DNA from: Sthenelais limicola
Taxonomy: Eukaryota > Annelida > Polychaeta > Phyllodocida > Sigalionidae
Direction of reading: 5' to 3'
Assembly (NCBI GenBank): GCA_942159475.1
Contig: OW804094.1
Coordinates: 48,480,966 to 48,544,965 of the forward strand
Length of the DNA: 64,000 nucleotides
Made by a program: the position numbers and the translations under genes. This document shows positions 24,271 through 37,500 of the stretch, one piece after another. The notes beneath the pieces were generated by a model. It was not told where the DNA came from. It worked only from the letters and a program-made list of their open reading frames with translations, and made no database searches. Numbering within the stretch: the first letter of the stretch is position 1; each line of letters opens with the position of its first letter.

Positions 24271-27200
24271 TATGTTAATATATAAGTATGACTGGCCTAG
24301 CACGACTGGTCATCATTGCAATACTCTAGGGATGTTATAAATTGCTATTATTATTAGATTCTGCGTGCTAACAAATATATTTCAAGTCAAATAATCAATG
24401 TTAAAGGGCAGGTTCCCTTGTAGAGTGACGATCTATATGAGCAATTCTCCTGCGTAACCCATTTTTAATGGAGACACGAGTTGTTTTCGTTGATTGGTGA
24501 TTGAAAGATTTTTATTTTTTTAAATAAGCCATAAATCTTTAATTTCCATCGGGTAAACCAAAATTATTGACTAGTTCTATGTTAAATTGTTATGCCCAAA
24601 GGTGAGGTGTGTAAAATACAGACTTATTACAGAAGTAATATTACTTATAGAAATAATATCCAGTGGCAAACGCTACTTGGCATTCATCATTTCCTGCACC
24701 ATGAATCAATCCCAAATAAATATCATTATTATTATTTTTGTACATCCACCACAAAGCTCAATTTAAACTTTAATCTTAGGGGGAAAAGCAACATTTATTT
24801 AAATAGCGCTAATGCTGGGATATACTTGTGATAAATATACGGACGTGTCTCTAACTCTGTTCGCTTATTAATTAATTGGTTCCTGTTTGCTCACATGCTA
24901 TGTTTGATAAAGGCATGTGGTATAATGATCGGACATATAGATCTATGTAATCTGCACTGGCTGGCTAGTGTTTCAATTAAAAAGTCATCATTGATATATT
25001 TTATTGTGTAATACTGATTGTTGGATCGGTACCTTATGACAAGATTATCCAAAGGATTGCTATGGTGATGCTTTGGGATTAATGATTTTGCCTCCATTGA
25101 GATCTTGTCCGGGCTATATGGCAATAAAGAGCGAGATCCAAAGTTATCAACTTCGATCCTAATTACAAGCTCATTATAAAATTCATACTAAAGTATATAT
25201 CTATATTTCGCTGAATAGGTTTTTAACTTATGAACTTTCCTTTGATCCTTTGATCAGACCAGATATCAAATTTTGCTTCTGGATTATTACAACCCTTTTT
25301 CACAATAATTATTTCTCCGCCTAGACAATTATCCGCCTAAACAAACTGCCAATTCAGCTTTGTGCGATCTGGTAAACAAATGGATTTTGGATTACAGCTT
25401 ATCCTCTTTATATGCCCCTTGCTGAAGAAGCCCCTCTCTCACACACACTAACTCAAAAATAGCCCAAGGTTAATTCATCATGTTGATATACATGTAGTTC
25501 TAACTAGACCTTGAGATAATTTATTGAGAGACGGACCCTAAGATCTGATTAGCGCCAGCTGAGCCGTATCCAAGATATAGGTAGCCCGCCTTATCAACTG
25601 CCATAAGTAATATATATGTGTGAAACACAGTGTTGGCGTTCAGAACGCCCAGGATCTCTTGAGGTGAGGAATTAAATAAAATGGGAAGCAATCTGATTCT
25701 ATCTCTCTCTAGGTAATTCTTGTTTGTTTTTACGCAATGTGACTGATATGAGTTGATGAATCAGTTTGATTGTATTCTACAGTATATCTTCCTGTATTGT
25801 CGTCCAAAAGTCAATTCAAATATGTAATGTTGCAATTTGTAAATAAAAAGTTAATTTGTGAGATTCTGTTGATAAAGTTCGATATCATACATATGGTGTT
25901 ATCATTGTTTCATCTTAGCTAGCACATACCTCATACCATAACACCGAATGTCTTTTATTTGCAGTCTTATTTCCCTTTACTATCGACCTCGGCCTACCAT
26001 TAAAAGTTGGGTTGTTTAGTAAGTATTCTTTGCGCAGCCCATGCAGGACATTGGCAGCTCGGCAGGAAGATTGCTTTCTTGTCCAGATTCATGGATTGGC
26101 ATCTTCGGTTCAACTGGGAGATTAATCAATGTTGGGGACTAATTAACGGGTCAGCTTTTGACTGCTCAAAGCGGACGCAATTCACTCGTAGGCCGTCTCC
26201 CGAGCACCTGCCTTACAAGGTCCGTCTCCGGCTGGGTTAATTTAACACCTTTCAAGGAACGTTTTCAGACGGGGCTGATCAAGCGAAACATTTTTCTTTG
26301 CGCTAAAAAGACCCGATACCTTGGGGTAAATTGAATAGTTTTCCTGGGCTAATTGACTCGGGCCTGTCTCGTACCGGGATCAAACACCCTAAATCAACGT
26401 AAGCACCCAGGCGGACCAAGGCTTCCAGGGCCTCTCCTGGGTTGTCAATTTAATTTTGTGATTATAGATCATATATCAATGGGACTGTGGAGGAATGTCA
26501 CAGAAAGGGGAAAATGTACAGTAGTTTGAGATTCATCTGCGTTGATCTAACTTGAGGTTTTCATTTTGGAAAAAGAAAGATAAGAAACCACAGTTTTGCA
26601 TCATTTCCAAATAAGGTATAATTCCATAGTATTCCATTTCAACGGTTGTTTCATTGTTTATACGTTACTAAGGTATCTATCCATCTGAAATTGGAACAGG
26701 TGTGTGTGTCCGTGAGAAATGTAAGACTTCAGATTATTCTGTCTACATGCCAACTACGTCCACCTAAATACCAACCTAATTCTTCCATGGTACATAGTTG
26801 ATCATATTAGCCTATACTTTCCAGTAGTGGTTTTATTATGTGTGGGTTTTCATTTTCCTAATGCCACACCTCGTAGCTGAAAATATAATTAGATTGCTAC
26901 AGGTACACACGGGGGTCGTTTTTTTTCCGTAATTTCTTTTTCAATTCTGACTGGAAAATTCCACACATCAAAAAAGCAAACCTTTGAGACCAAATATACA
27001 ATTTCTCTCTTAATATTCGCAAAATAATTATATCTCTATAGGGTTGTTGTAGGGCGCGTCCCAGACCCACCCTAAATAGATACGTAGCTTGGTATCACGT
27101 CTGGCCATGTTTCTTCAGGCGCAATCCTATAACCGGGTTTGTCGTGAGAAGTCTTAACCCAGTTTTAAATATCCAATTGGCAGTACCTGTGCTTCGCCTC

Positions 27201-28330
27201 CCTCCGTAAACGTGAGTGAATCCAGTGTAAGTGCCAGTCAATAGTATCGAGCTGGGTCTGCACAGATTTTTTTTATTATTTCTCTCGAATAAAAGAAAGG
27301 TCGTGCTCTTACCTAAATCATTAACTTCCCCCCTGAGGTACATATGACAAGCCAATATTTTGCTTCACATGAAATGAAATTTCTTTCGGGAATAACTTGT
27401 TTATCCCACTATTGAAGCGCGCTCTCACATCGACATGGCATTACGCGTCAATACAACAGAATCCGCTGGAAGTTGATGGGTTCGCAAGTAATATGCGCAA
27501 TGGATTAAATTTGCTACTTTCGTAGAAAAAATATAATTAATGTAGGAGAATGATGCGGTCATCCATCACGGGAGCTATTGGCGCCCGCAATTCTGAACTT
27601 ATTGATCTCGAATCATGGTCCAATACCATTCTGCTGGAAGACTGGAGAGCAGGACGAAATTGTCGACAAATGAAGCCTATAGAAGGCTTTTTCCTTCTAA
27701 CAACTTGGCATTGATATGGCTATTAATCGCCACAGAATTGACGACCGACTTTTATGGCCTGGGAGAAAGGTCAGGGTGAAAGGGAGACGTATGAATTACA
27801 GAAACTCGTTCCTCTTTTACTGATTTGTCTCCTTGTATCGTCCACCTCGGCTGCCCCGGTGCTTAGATGATGAACAAGAAAGCGAAAAAGCGACATGATG
27901 AAAGCGGGAACGTAAATAATCCCAGGCGTAAGTAGTATAAGGAAATGACCACATACCCAGTCACATCGCTATGGATATCTATATGAGTAGTGCAGGGAGA
28001 GTTGGCGTAGGTACAGGTTGCTGAACATTTCATAAACGCTACAAAATCATTTATTCAATAGACTAGTTAATATTTTGATTGGGGGTCATTTTCTTCATAT
28101 TTCCAACGTCAAGTCTGACAGGGTAGACTATGAGGAGGCGCAAACCAAGTTCAAAATTGTCAAAGGCAGCCGACAATTTGCATCCTCTTCCTGCCTCCTC
28201 ACATCGCCTCTTATATAAACTGTAAACAACGTAGCCGGTCATACTGGGTATGGGTGCACTGATGAATCCTATTGGGAATAGGAATATATATGAACCTAAT
28301 ACTTTGGACATTTATTACGAGAGACATCAC
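24271..28330. other. Intergenic; enhancer-like non-coding stretches
   Basis: No exon found. Two stretches are non-repetitive, of balanced composition and dense in transcription factor motifs: 25960-26450 (GATTAATCAATG, TAATTAAC, CACCTG) and 27400-27900 (TAATTAATG, CTATTAATCGCC, TTTTATGGCC). They look like candidate conserved regulatory elements. Conservation cannot be seen here. Confidence 0.3.
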
Positions 28331-28443
28331 ATTATTTTATTGGTCTGCTATGTATGCCTATGCCCGATATGAAGATACAGATGAAGCAGTTCGAGATCTA
28401 ATTACTCCCCCCCATCCGGTATACCCCCTAGTATAGGCTAACT

Positions 28444-28484
28444 AACCTAGGTCTAATGTACCTGGGGTACATTAGACTTAGGTT
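28444..28484. repeat. Short inverted repeat (hairpin) in a CCCC/GGGG-rich patch
   Basis: Arms AACCTAGGTCTAATGTAC and its complement, with one mismatch, flank a TGGGG-centred loop. A third partial copy, AAACCTAGGTCTAATATA, lies near 28548. The surrounding 28400-28580 is a degenerate ACCCC-rich patch. Confidence 0.75.
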
Positions 28485-29261
28485 GAATATACCCCCTACA
28501 GTTTCAATGTACCCCCGCCAGGTTCAAAATACCCCAAAGGGGAAGCTAAACCTAGGTCTAATATATCCCCAGTATGTACTACAAATTTAGTAGTGATGTA
28601 CACCCATTGAAACATTAATTCTTTATATTATGACAATAAAAGTAAAAAAATAATACAGTACAGTACAGAACTGAACAGATTTTAAATGTGGGGTCGCTGA
28701 CGATTTTTTTTTATATGAGGAAAGTAATGGAATCAATAGAATTTACAAAATCATTGAAAATTCACTTTAAAAATACAAAAATAATAGTGCTCCCCTATGC
28801 CTAAGAAGACCGAAACGTTGGAAAATAAATAAAACTCCAAATTGAATCACAAGTCTTCCTCAATGTGATTTATACTATCCAACAAAATTCATTGTAGTTG
28901 AAGTCGTATCCTTTAGATATGACCTTCTCGCCTAAAGTCTTCACAATATTTTCTTTTTTTGTTTTATTAAAGTTTGCTGAAGGATCGTTGGTGTAAGATT
29001 ATCAATGAAGTAAAGGGGTAATTTGAACCTAGAGGGGGTCATTTAAACCTAAGGTCTGAATGACCGTGGGTAGCCTACATTAGATTGGCGGGTAATTTAG
29101 AACTGTTACACCGGTATGGAGGCCTGCACCCACCCGACGTATTTTTGTCCATTTCCTAATTTGAGGAAAATCAAATGTTAAACATGACCAACGGATGCGA
29201 AAAACAGCTGATCGTATAAGGTTGAGCAAGGAACGAGTGCCCACCACGTTTTATTCTTGTA

Positions 29262-29925
29262 TTCTATATTTGCGAGTATTAGGCATTATCTAACATGTAT
29301 AGGTCTATCTATATCCTAATTCATTCCGATCCAAAATGTACCATTCAAAAAGACGGAGGACCTCGGATATCATTTACATAGCATAGATATATTAATGAAG
29401 TTAATTTAGGTGTGTTGCGACAGAAATGATTGGTCTCAGACCATTATGTCAATGTAGGATTTATCTTAATGGAATAGATTCAATAGAGGAGATCTAGACT
29501 ACATTCAATAGTCCGCAGAAGATCCGTCCGTCCGGCACTTCTGATAGTGTTATATATGTGGGGCGAATTGTGTAAGACTCGCGATTTCTTAATGTGGAGT
29601 CGCCATAGGAGCCGTTAAAGGAGCTGGTCTAGTTTTTTTTGTTTTTTTTTAATGATTTTATTTATCCAGCTTCTCAAAACAAATATTCATGATACAGTCG
29701 AGAACAGGTAACACAATACAAATTCTGTGGCGTTCCACCTGCTGCAGCAGTCTACTTTGATTAACATATCCGGTTAGAAAAAATACTACAGTTTCCGGTA
29801 ATTTAGTCGATACGGTATAATACAGTACAATGCATGGTAAAATTAATGTTAAATGTTGGATCGGAATGAATTAGGATAGGCCTACATGTTAGATAATGCC
29901 TAATACTCGCAAAAATAAAGTTAAT
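29262..29925. mobile_element. Foldback element with ~65 bp inverted ends
   Basis: The left arm (about 29264-29335, core TTGCGAGTATTAGGCATTAT) is repeated as its reverse complement at about 29856-29920. The arms agree almost base for base over about 65 bases apart from one small gap. The ~520-base centre has no open frame and includes a T-rich run at 29633-29651. This is the form of a MITE or foldback transposon. No clear target-site duplication was identified. Confidence 0.65.
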
Positions 29926-30210
29926 ATATAAGTAGACTTATATAGTGTCTTTCTCTTATGAACGATTAGATATGGATATTTTCCCAGGTCAATAATGAAT
30001 CCCATTCACCACTGAAGGCCGGTTTATTAATTATTGTAAAAGCAAGGTCTTATACAGTTACACAACTACATGTATATCTAATACATAATTCGTAAACATC
30101 AATCTCACATAAAAACAATGAATAGCATGATGAACACAACCCAGAGTGTATAGAATTATCAAAAATGCATGTAAACCCCACCCTAAAAGACGCCTCACCC
30201 TTAATAGCGA

Positions 30211-30854
30211 AGCTATATACCGTATCGAATGACGTGTTGTATGGTTGATATCTCCCATTGAATCCGGAATTTACGATAAACAACTCAACATGACGTCGTG
30301 CTATCTATGGATACGTTCCAGGCGAGGGGTAAAGGTGACCACAACTCAGACCCTGAGATGAGTATGTATTAGATGAAAGGTTTCTGACCCTTTCCATCAA
30401 CTAATCTTTAGCTGACCACTGCCCTTGGATTTATATCAAATCGATAGTGCTGGCACAAACAGGTCGTGTACTACACACCTGTCAGGCCCATCCTCTTACA
30501 TGTGATGCTAAGATGTCTCATATTTACACAGAGGACGTATAAGTCGACACATACTTACTTCTTCATCATTAAGAGAATTCAAGTCGCTGTTACTTGGCGT
30601 TTTAATCAATGCTGCGTCTCATGCAAAAATTGAACGAAAGCGTAGCTTATGTTGCCTATATTTGCTCTGAGAACCACTTGTATATTAAACTATAGTTTTA
30701 ATGGATAGTTTCTATGATAACTCCTTTGATAAATATTCACAGTTACAATACAGTTTTTACGTTGGACCATTTTCAGATCCTGTCACTCTATATTGACAAC
30801 TGCCTATATTCAGAACGTTGGCGAAACAGTTTAAGCTATATACCGTATCGAATG
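30211..30854 (+). repeat. Exact 21-base direct repeat pair
   Basis: AGCTATATACCGTATCGAAT plus G occurs at 30211-30231 and again at 30834-30854. A partial inverted match (GATACGGTATAAT) lies near 29810. The spacing of 623 bases and the exact identity suggest ends of a dispersed element. Confidence 0.55.
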
Positions 30855-32318
30855 TCTGAACCATTCCACCAAACAAAAATAACCAGGTAAATTACATGTT
30901 ATTGTGGAGCTGTCCATTGGTGGTGTTGAATGTTCCATCCCCTTGTTCAAATAATCATCTTTTTTAAGGGTGGAAGGAATACTAAGGCTAAAAAGCTATT
31001 TCTACGCCTACCGATGCGTGGATAAATCTCAAAGGGTGATTTATGCAACCTTTCGGACAAGCCAAACTCAGACAAGCTGAGATGGATGAATTCTATAGTT
31101 GCGTGATTTCATGGAAGGAAGGAATCCATTTGGTCCGTGAAGTTGGGTCCGCCTTTTAAATGGGAAAATCAGAATTCGATTGGACCCAACTTGTTTCCGG
31201 GATATTGGGGGGAAGCAACTCATTCATATTTTTATTCTGTCTGAAATTGTTCCATGAATGTCATTTCTAAGAGCAAATACTAAAACTAATTTGAAGGTAA
31301 TATATAGGCCCTATGTATTAAAGTACGATGCAATGTTGATCCCGTATAGGCACAGAGTATAATGTATCGCTTTACCCCAAAAGTGCAACGTCATTTCGGA
31401 TTAAATATCGCAAATAATAATTAGGATTAGGATATATGTCGAAACCGTGTGCCCTCGTCTATAGAGAAAATATCAGCCAATCAAATCATAACATGATCTC
31501 ATGAATGCAAACATAAAATTGAAGGCAGACATGCGGGGTATTTTCTAATCAATAGCAGCTTATTTCGCCGCAGGGAAAATTATACCCTTCATCATTTTAT
31601 CACTGTTCCAACAGTCACAGATGTATTATATTAATCCAACACAGTCACTGGGTATAATAACAGGTCGCACGAATGCCATAAATCTCAAGAGAATCAATGT
31701 CTGTTGATGGCAGAAGATTGACCAGCCTGTGTTACAGTGCCAATAATAAAGTTTGCAACATTTTTCATATGTTCGCAGGCTCCATTCCATTTTCTTGGAT
31801 GTAGAAAGATCCAAGATACTTTGCACTTCCAGACAGAAAGTTCCACTGGCGCCTGTAAAAATAGGTCCGGACCTCTATAATCGACAAAGTGACAATACCA
31901 TTCATTGTATCTGATAAGTCTAACGCATGTAAACCCTCACCTAACCAGACAATGATATTATCATTATTTGACATTACACCGCCTAGCAGCAGAGCGAGTA
32001 TTCTTTTTTTGCCGCCGTTGGTGATAAGGCACGGGGTAGTTGTATTCTGACGGTGGACGTAATTCAATACTTTGGCGTATTTGACATGGACTATTTGCAT
32101 CGATCAAACGATAGAAACATGTATGTGAGAGGAATGTGACACCGGGGTCCATTACACTAGTACAAGCGTGTTCCCTCGACACCATTTTGTGAGATTGGTA
32201 TTGTTTGCTGGAATGGAATGGAGTGTATGGGAATCTAAAAGATAGTGAATACAAGAATGATTCAATAAAGGAAGTTAATGATTGAAAGGTTTTTTTTTCA
32301 GTTCACCGAAGTCGATTG

Positions 32319-32416
32319 GATGCATTCTGAATAAATATATATTCAGCCTATTATATATGAAATTATACATATATTTCCATATATATTAGGCTATATATAT
32401 TTATTCAGAATGCATC
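32319..32416. mobile_element. 98-bp near-perfect palindrome (foldback MITE-like)
   Basis: The left arm begins GATGCATTCTGAATAAATAT and continues to about 32360. The right arm is its complement, ending in TTTATTCAGAATGCATC at 32416. It has a short AT-rich loop and no coding capacity. Confidence 0.75.
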
Positions 32417-33730
32417 ATCAAAGTGGCTGACAAGGGTTTCAAGACGCATCCACCGCAGTGTCCTGAAGCTGCATAGATATCATCATTCATTTTTTTTTAA
32501 ATTCAGCCCTAAACAAATCTATATTTTCATAAATTGAGAATCTTAAGTTTCATTTCATGCCATCCGAAATTTGAACGAATCCTGAACGAGGTGAAAAATA
32601 GTTAACATTTGTTCGCATTTGTTCGGGCACATAGATTTATGCCTCTATGTTAACTCGTAACGTACGAAAGTTTGACGATTGATCCAAAAGTCCCGTCCCG
32701 TCCCTGCCCCACCTCCTTTTCCTTCATATTCCTGTCACAACTATATATATTATATATACATGTGAACTCTTGGGTTTTTTAAACTATCTTCAACAATTTG
32801 TCTTGTGAGTCATTAATGTCCTGGCGAGTGTCTGGGGCGCGGACGTGCTGTGCGAGCCTGTTCCGGGTACATGTACCTAGAAATTGAAAGAACACCATCC
32901 AAACACCCCTCATATAGACGTAATATTCACGAGCACTTGGGATTTGGAAGCCTTCATTATGTTCCACGTCACAGAATGCACACTGATATGGGCCCCGCGC
33001 CAGCAATCTTTTCTATGAGGAGGCTGTAACTTTCTAACATTAGACTAATGCACGATAGACTGTAGTCAATGCGGTTTTTACATTGCACGAACACTGGAAC
33101 TGACTATTCCTAGCAGCAGTTCACCAAAGGTTCCACCTTACAACCGACGACTAATGGTTTCATATGGCAGGGTTAATGTCCGCGTTATCAGCAACACATT
33201 ACGGTCTAGGAATAGTTGATTAAGCAATTACTTAATTGGATTACGCCTATATGGTGCATACACTGCGAATTAATCTTGACTTGTAAGGGCCTCAATGAAA
33301 TTTCCAATAAATAGTTATATTTGCTGTTTGTCCACTTTTTAGTTCTTGTGGTTTTTCTCATTGATTTTAGGCCTTTTATTTTTAACATGGGGTATTCTAT
33401 TGGCATGACTTTCGTCTCGTTTTACCTAGAGCTATATGTATGTATGATTATGTGTGATGTAAGGAATTACAACCTCTAGTTATAATCATTCTCTTCATTA
33501 ATTATCATAAATAGGCCTATATTAGTTTTTCAATTAGGTTTTCATTAGGCCTAATCACATTATATGTAGCCTTATAGATGTATACATACTGTCATATCCG
33601 GCCTTGTATGATTATGTAACAAGGCATAACCTTAATTGATATGATTTATGATTATTAATAACTAATGATTATAATGATAATAAAGGTAACGGTTTAATTA
33701 ATTCTTTAATATACATATTATGCTGTCAAC

Positions 33731-33765
33731 CTTATGTTGGCTGGTACTTTATGTTAGCTGGTACT
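33731..33765 (+). repeat. Tandem 16-17-base repeat
   Basis: TTATGTTGGCTGGTAC is followed at once by TTATGTTAGCTGGTAC, two copies with one difference. Confidence 0.7.
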
Positions 33766-33842
33766 TCTACCATGATCTAGAACCTTTATGTAGCCTACAT
33801 TGCATCATCAATGATCAGGATCCTTCTGGATCATTGCATCAT

Positions 33843-33883
33843 CTATCACATGGATCTTCCCTCTGGAAAGATCCACGTGATAG
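33843..33883. repeat. Compact 41-base hairpin
   Basis: CTATCACATGGATCTTCC pairs with GGAAAGATCCACGTGATAG across a 4-base loop. A second smaller inverted pair (AATGATC/GATCATT) sits just upstream at 33810-33835. Confidence 0.65.
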
Positions 33884-34205
33884 ACCTAGATCAAACTAGA
33901 ACATTCTAAACGTTGCTTGCATGCAACAGTATGTATGTTTTACATGTACCCATGTTCAATACCATACCTCGCTTCATTCTACAATAAACTACAGAATCAT
34001 CAACTACGACTTCTTAGTCTTCATACCATATATATGCGAGTAATACGAGTGGAATACTTCTATAAGAGTAGTAGCCTACTATTAAATATGAGTATTACTA
34101 TGCATACTAGTATGGCCACGTAGGCCTACTGTTGCGAATAATTATGGGTAGGGGACCAGGGAGTCCCCACGTACATATATCTCCAAATAAACAATGCCTT
34201 ATATT

Positions 34206-34590
34206 AGGAACGGCTGCTAACGGCTGACGCGTCGAAGGACGTGACTTCACGGCGTCAGTCCCCCAACCACTGCAGAGCATCCCAGTAACGTTACAGAAAG
34301 ACAGACTTTCATTTTTGTTTCGCGCTCTGGAGTTAATTCTTTTGAAGAAAACATGTTTGTCTTAATGACATGTAGGACTAGTCCTACTGGTAACGTGTTC
34401 CACAATATTAATTCCGGGAAGAAACCTCTTACGATGCTCTCGTTCTTCTGGATAAATATTTTTAATTTCAGAGCCACATTATTTCGTAAAAGTTAGTTAG
34501 GAACGGCTGACGCGTCGAAGGACGTGACGTCACGGCGTCAGTTGCCCAACCACCTCAGAGCATCCATGTACAGAGAGACTCAATTTTTAA
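34206..34590 (-). mobile_element. Probable degraded non-LTR (LINE-like) 3' end flanked by direct repeats
   Basis: A minus-strand frame at 34247-34477 contains FFPELILWNTLPVGLV, which resembles the W-N-S/T-L-P signature near the C-terminus of jockey/CR1-type reverse transcriptases. It is only a remnant: no catalytic domain is present. Two ~90-base direct repeats lie at 34206-34310 and 34498-34585. Both contain GACGCGTCGAAGGACGTGAC and CCCAACCAC; the second holds a perfect TGACGTCA. The family assignment is inference from a short motif. Confidence 0.4.
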
Positions 34591-34599
34591 TTAATGTTT

Positions 34600-37500
34600 T
34601 CTCTCGAATATGTAAATATATTACGTTTTTCAATAACGTGTACATATATGTTTATGCATGTATAGACACATGGGGAGTTTACATTTGACATAGGCTACGT
34701 CTATATGCTTGTTGACTGTAATTGAAGGTTGAGCTATACAAAGTTAGGCCTACATCATAGGCCTATAGCAATACAATCTTTCTTATTGTTCCAACTTTGA
34801 GGCTGAAAACCGTTCCATATATTGCCTGGACAAAATAACCGTACGTATGACTTTCAAGCCATACAACTTTTTACTCTTTTCTTCTTTGTTCACTATTCGT
34901 TACAAGCTGCACCTAGATTCGGGGCAGAAGTATAGACCGTTACTGAATTACCTATTCATAATTTTGTGAGTTTAATGATAAGTCTTTTCAACCGTGGCTC
35001 GCTGATACGCATCCTTTTATATCTATTGAATGGGGGCTATACTGCTAAGGTCGGATCCATTATTTGCATTCACAAACTTCCTTCAATAATGACGTGTTAT
35101 TGACGAAAATGGTCCATATAGGGGAAAGACCAATATGACGAGGGCGTATAGTAAATCATACAGAGTGCCCTCAATGCCTGTTAGGAATGATACACTTTTT
35201 GCTTTAGGCCTATCCCGCTTTCAATTCCTTTTATGTACATTAATTATGAATAATACAGGCATATGCAAGTTGTATATGAAGTCAAAATAAAATCTAATTT
35301 CTTTCATGTAGACTAATTTATATGCACCTATGTTTCATATAAAGAAACGATTCTGTCAATATGAGGGCGTGTTGCGCTAAATTCCCATTTCTTTACAAGC
35401 TCATTTAATGACAATGTGTGTAGGTATGGTAAACATTCTATAATACCCGTGGAAATTTCAAGTTAAGCAGATAGTTGTTTTCCATTTGTTCCCTTATTTG
35501 AATTGCATTAGCTTAATTCTTAAATGAAGAGAAAACTACGAATCAATTGTCGTGAATTATATCTATTTCCTAAATGCTATGACAATATCAAATGATGCAT
35601 GTACATAGTGGAAATTTAACCCATCGGAACGTCTACTACTACAAGTATTGGAAACCACGTAAAAGCTTGCGTTTTATTTGTATTCATACTTTATGCACTT
35701 TCCCCCCACACATTCAACAATGGCGAATATGATTGTACAATACTGGTATACATTAAAGGTAAAATTTCATCACTTTATTATATGAAACATGTTGTCCCAT
35801 TTCTGTTTCATAAGTTACATATATATCCCCATAAATTACTTTGATCAATACGCTAATTCAACTTTGTTTGCTGATATCGAAAAATCTTCTAAATACAGAT
35901 TATTCGAACTTATATGGTCATTTCCCTTTGAATCGTACATTAATTACATCGCTCACTTATCACAAAGCTAATTATTAAATGCTACCCGACTAAAATCACA
36001 GAGTACACGCCATTCTATGCTAAGACTCTCGTCCAATAACTATATTTATATATAAGCCAAATCATTACTTTGCACAAATAGACGATCTAGATGCAAAATT
36101 GGTTCATCAATAAATAAGCTCATATTCACTGTGATTCTAAACCTTTCTTTTGGTGTAGGAATAACCACTGCTGTTTGTTTAATACTGCGTTTCGTGGGGG
36201 ATTTATGCCTCCATTTATTGAGGATATTTCAGACGTATACATACTGTGTAACATCACATTCAAATGACTGATATCAACACACATCTGGCTAATACAATAT
36301 TATGAACAAGCGTAAGTATTTCTCAATTTAAATTATGTAAGAACAGTCCCTTGGATTATATGGATTTTCAGAGGAGAAAATGGGCGAGCTCAGGAGTTGA
36401 AGTGCGGTGAATATGCAATTAATTATAGAATACAAGAGAAAATGATGATATCGTAATGAAAATAATTTATGTTAATAGTGAAGTAAACCCTCAAACTATG
36501 ATATTAGTTAACATGAGATCATTAAAAAGTGTGAATTTAGAAGAGATATCCTTCTCACGTAGCAATTAACGATCGATCTTCGAGTATTAAATTCTACGAA
36601 ATTTAACAATTTGAAACGACAGTGAAAATAAAGAATAACATAGGTAGGCTACATATCGCCGCCGCATAAGGGACCTTATGGACGACCATTACAAGAACAG
36701 TAAGACAGCAATTTGTTGCTAGAAATCTGAATGGGGTCGCTATACAGCAGTTAGTTTTAGCGACTGACCACTACCATGCTATAGAGTTCAAGATACAAAC
36801 TACGGCGTTCTTTTCACCTCAAAACCACAACTCAAGTAATAAACTTGGTAAATTGAACTAAAACTATCAAGATATAATGATTTGAGAAGATCGAGCAATT
36901 TTCCACTTCGTCTACAGCCAGTTGCAAACCTTATATTGTGAATACATTTAATTAGGATAAATATATCAGGTGGTACACAATTAATAGTCAATGCAGTTAT
37001 ACATCTTTGTGCTGTAGTATATCCATGATAGAGTCTTAGCAATTTTCGACTCGACTAGACAGAAATAAAGACTACGTAATAAATGAAATAAATTATACCT
37101 TTTGGTGTAGATAACGAGAATGAATATGTTAAAGTAGAACCTTTGGTATCGCCGAAATCGCAAGAGTAATAATTATTGGTACAAGCTACCTAGGTGGTTC
37201 CAATTTAATCGAAATCCATATGTAAGATGAGGTTAGAATATAACGTTTCAAAAATTAGAAAAGGGATACTAGAAACATACAAATATATAAAATTAAAGCC
37301 TTTTAACGGCGTGGTTTATAGACTTTGGTGGGCAATTTGCCACCTTGGCAAATGTATGTTAATCCTGATGAATTTCAATGGGTGAAGAATGATTTGTTTA
37401 CCTGTTTACTCGTAATTATGTATGATTAAATCATATAGTCCTCCATGACGCTTTTAGCATAATATAGGACCCAATGACGAATTTTACTGAGACAGGTCTT

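Noticed and set aside
31765..32100. 111-codon minus-strand frame
   Set aside because: No family recognised, no clear splice sites, two other minus frames overlap it, and composition is like the background.
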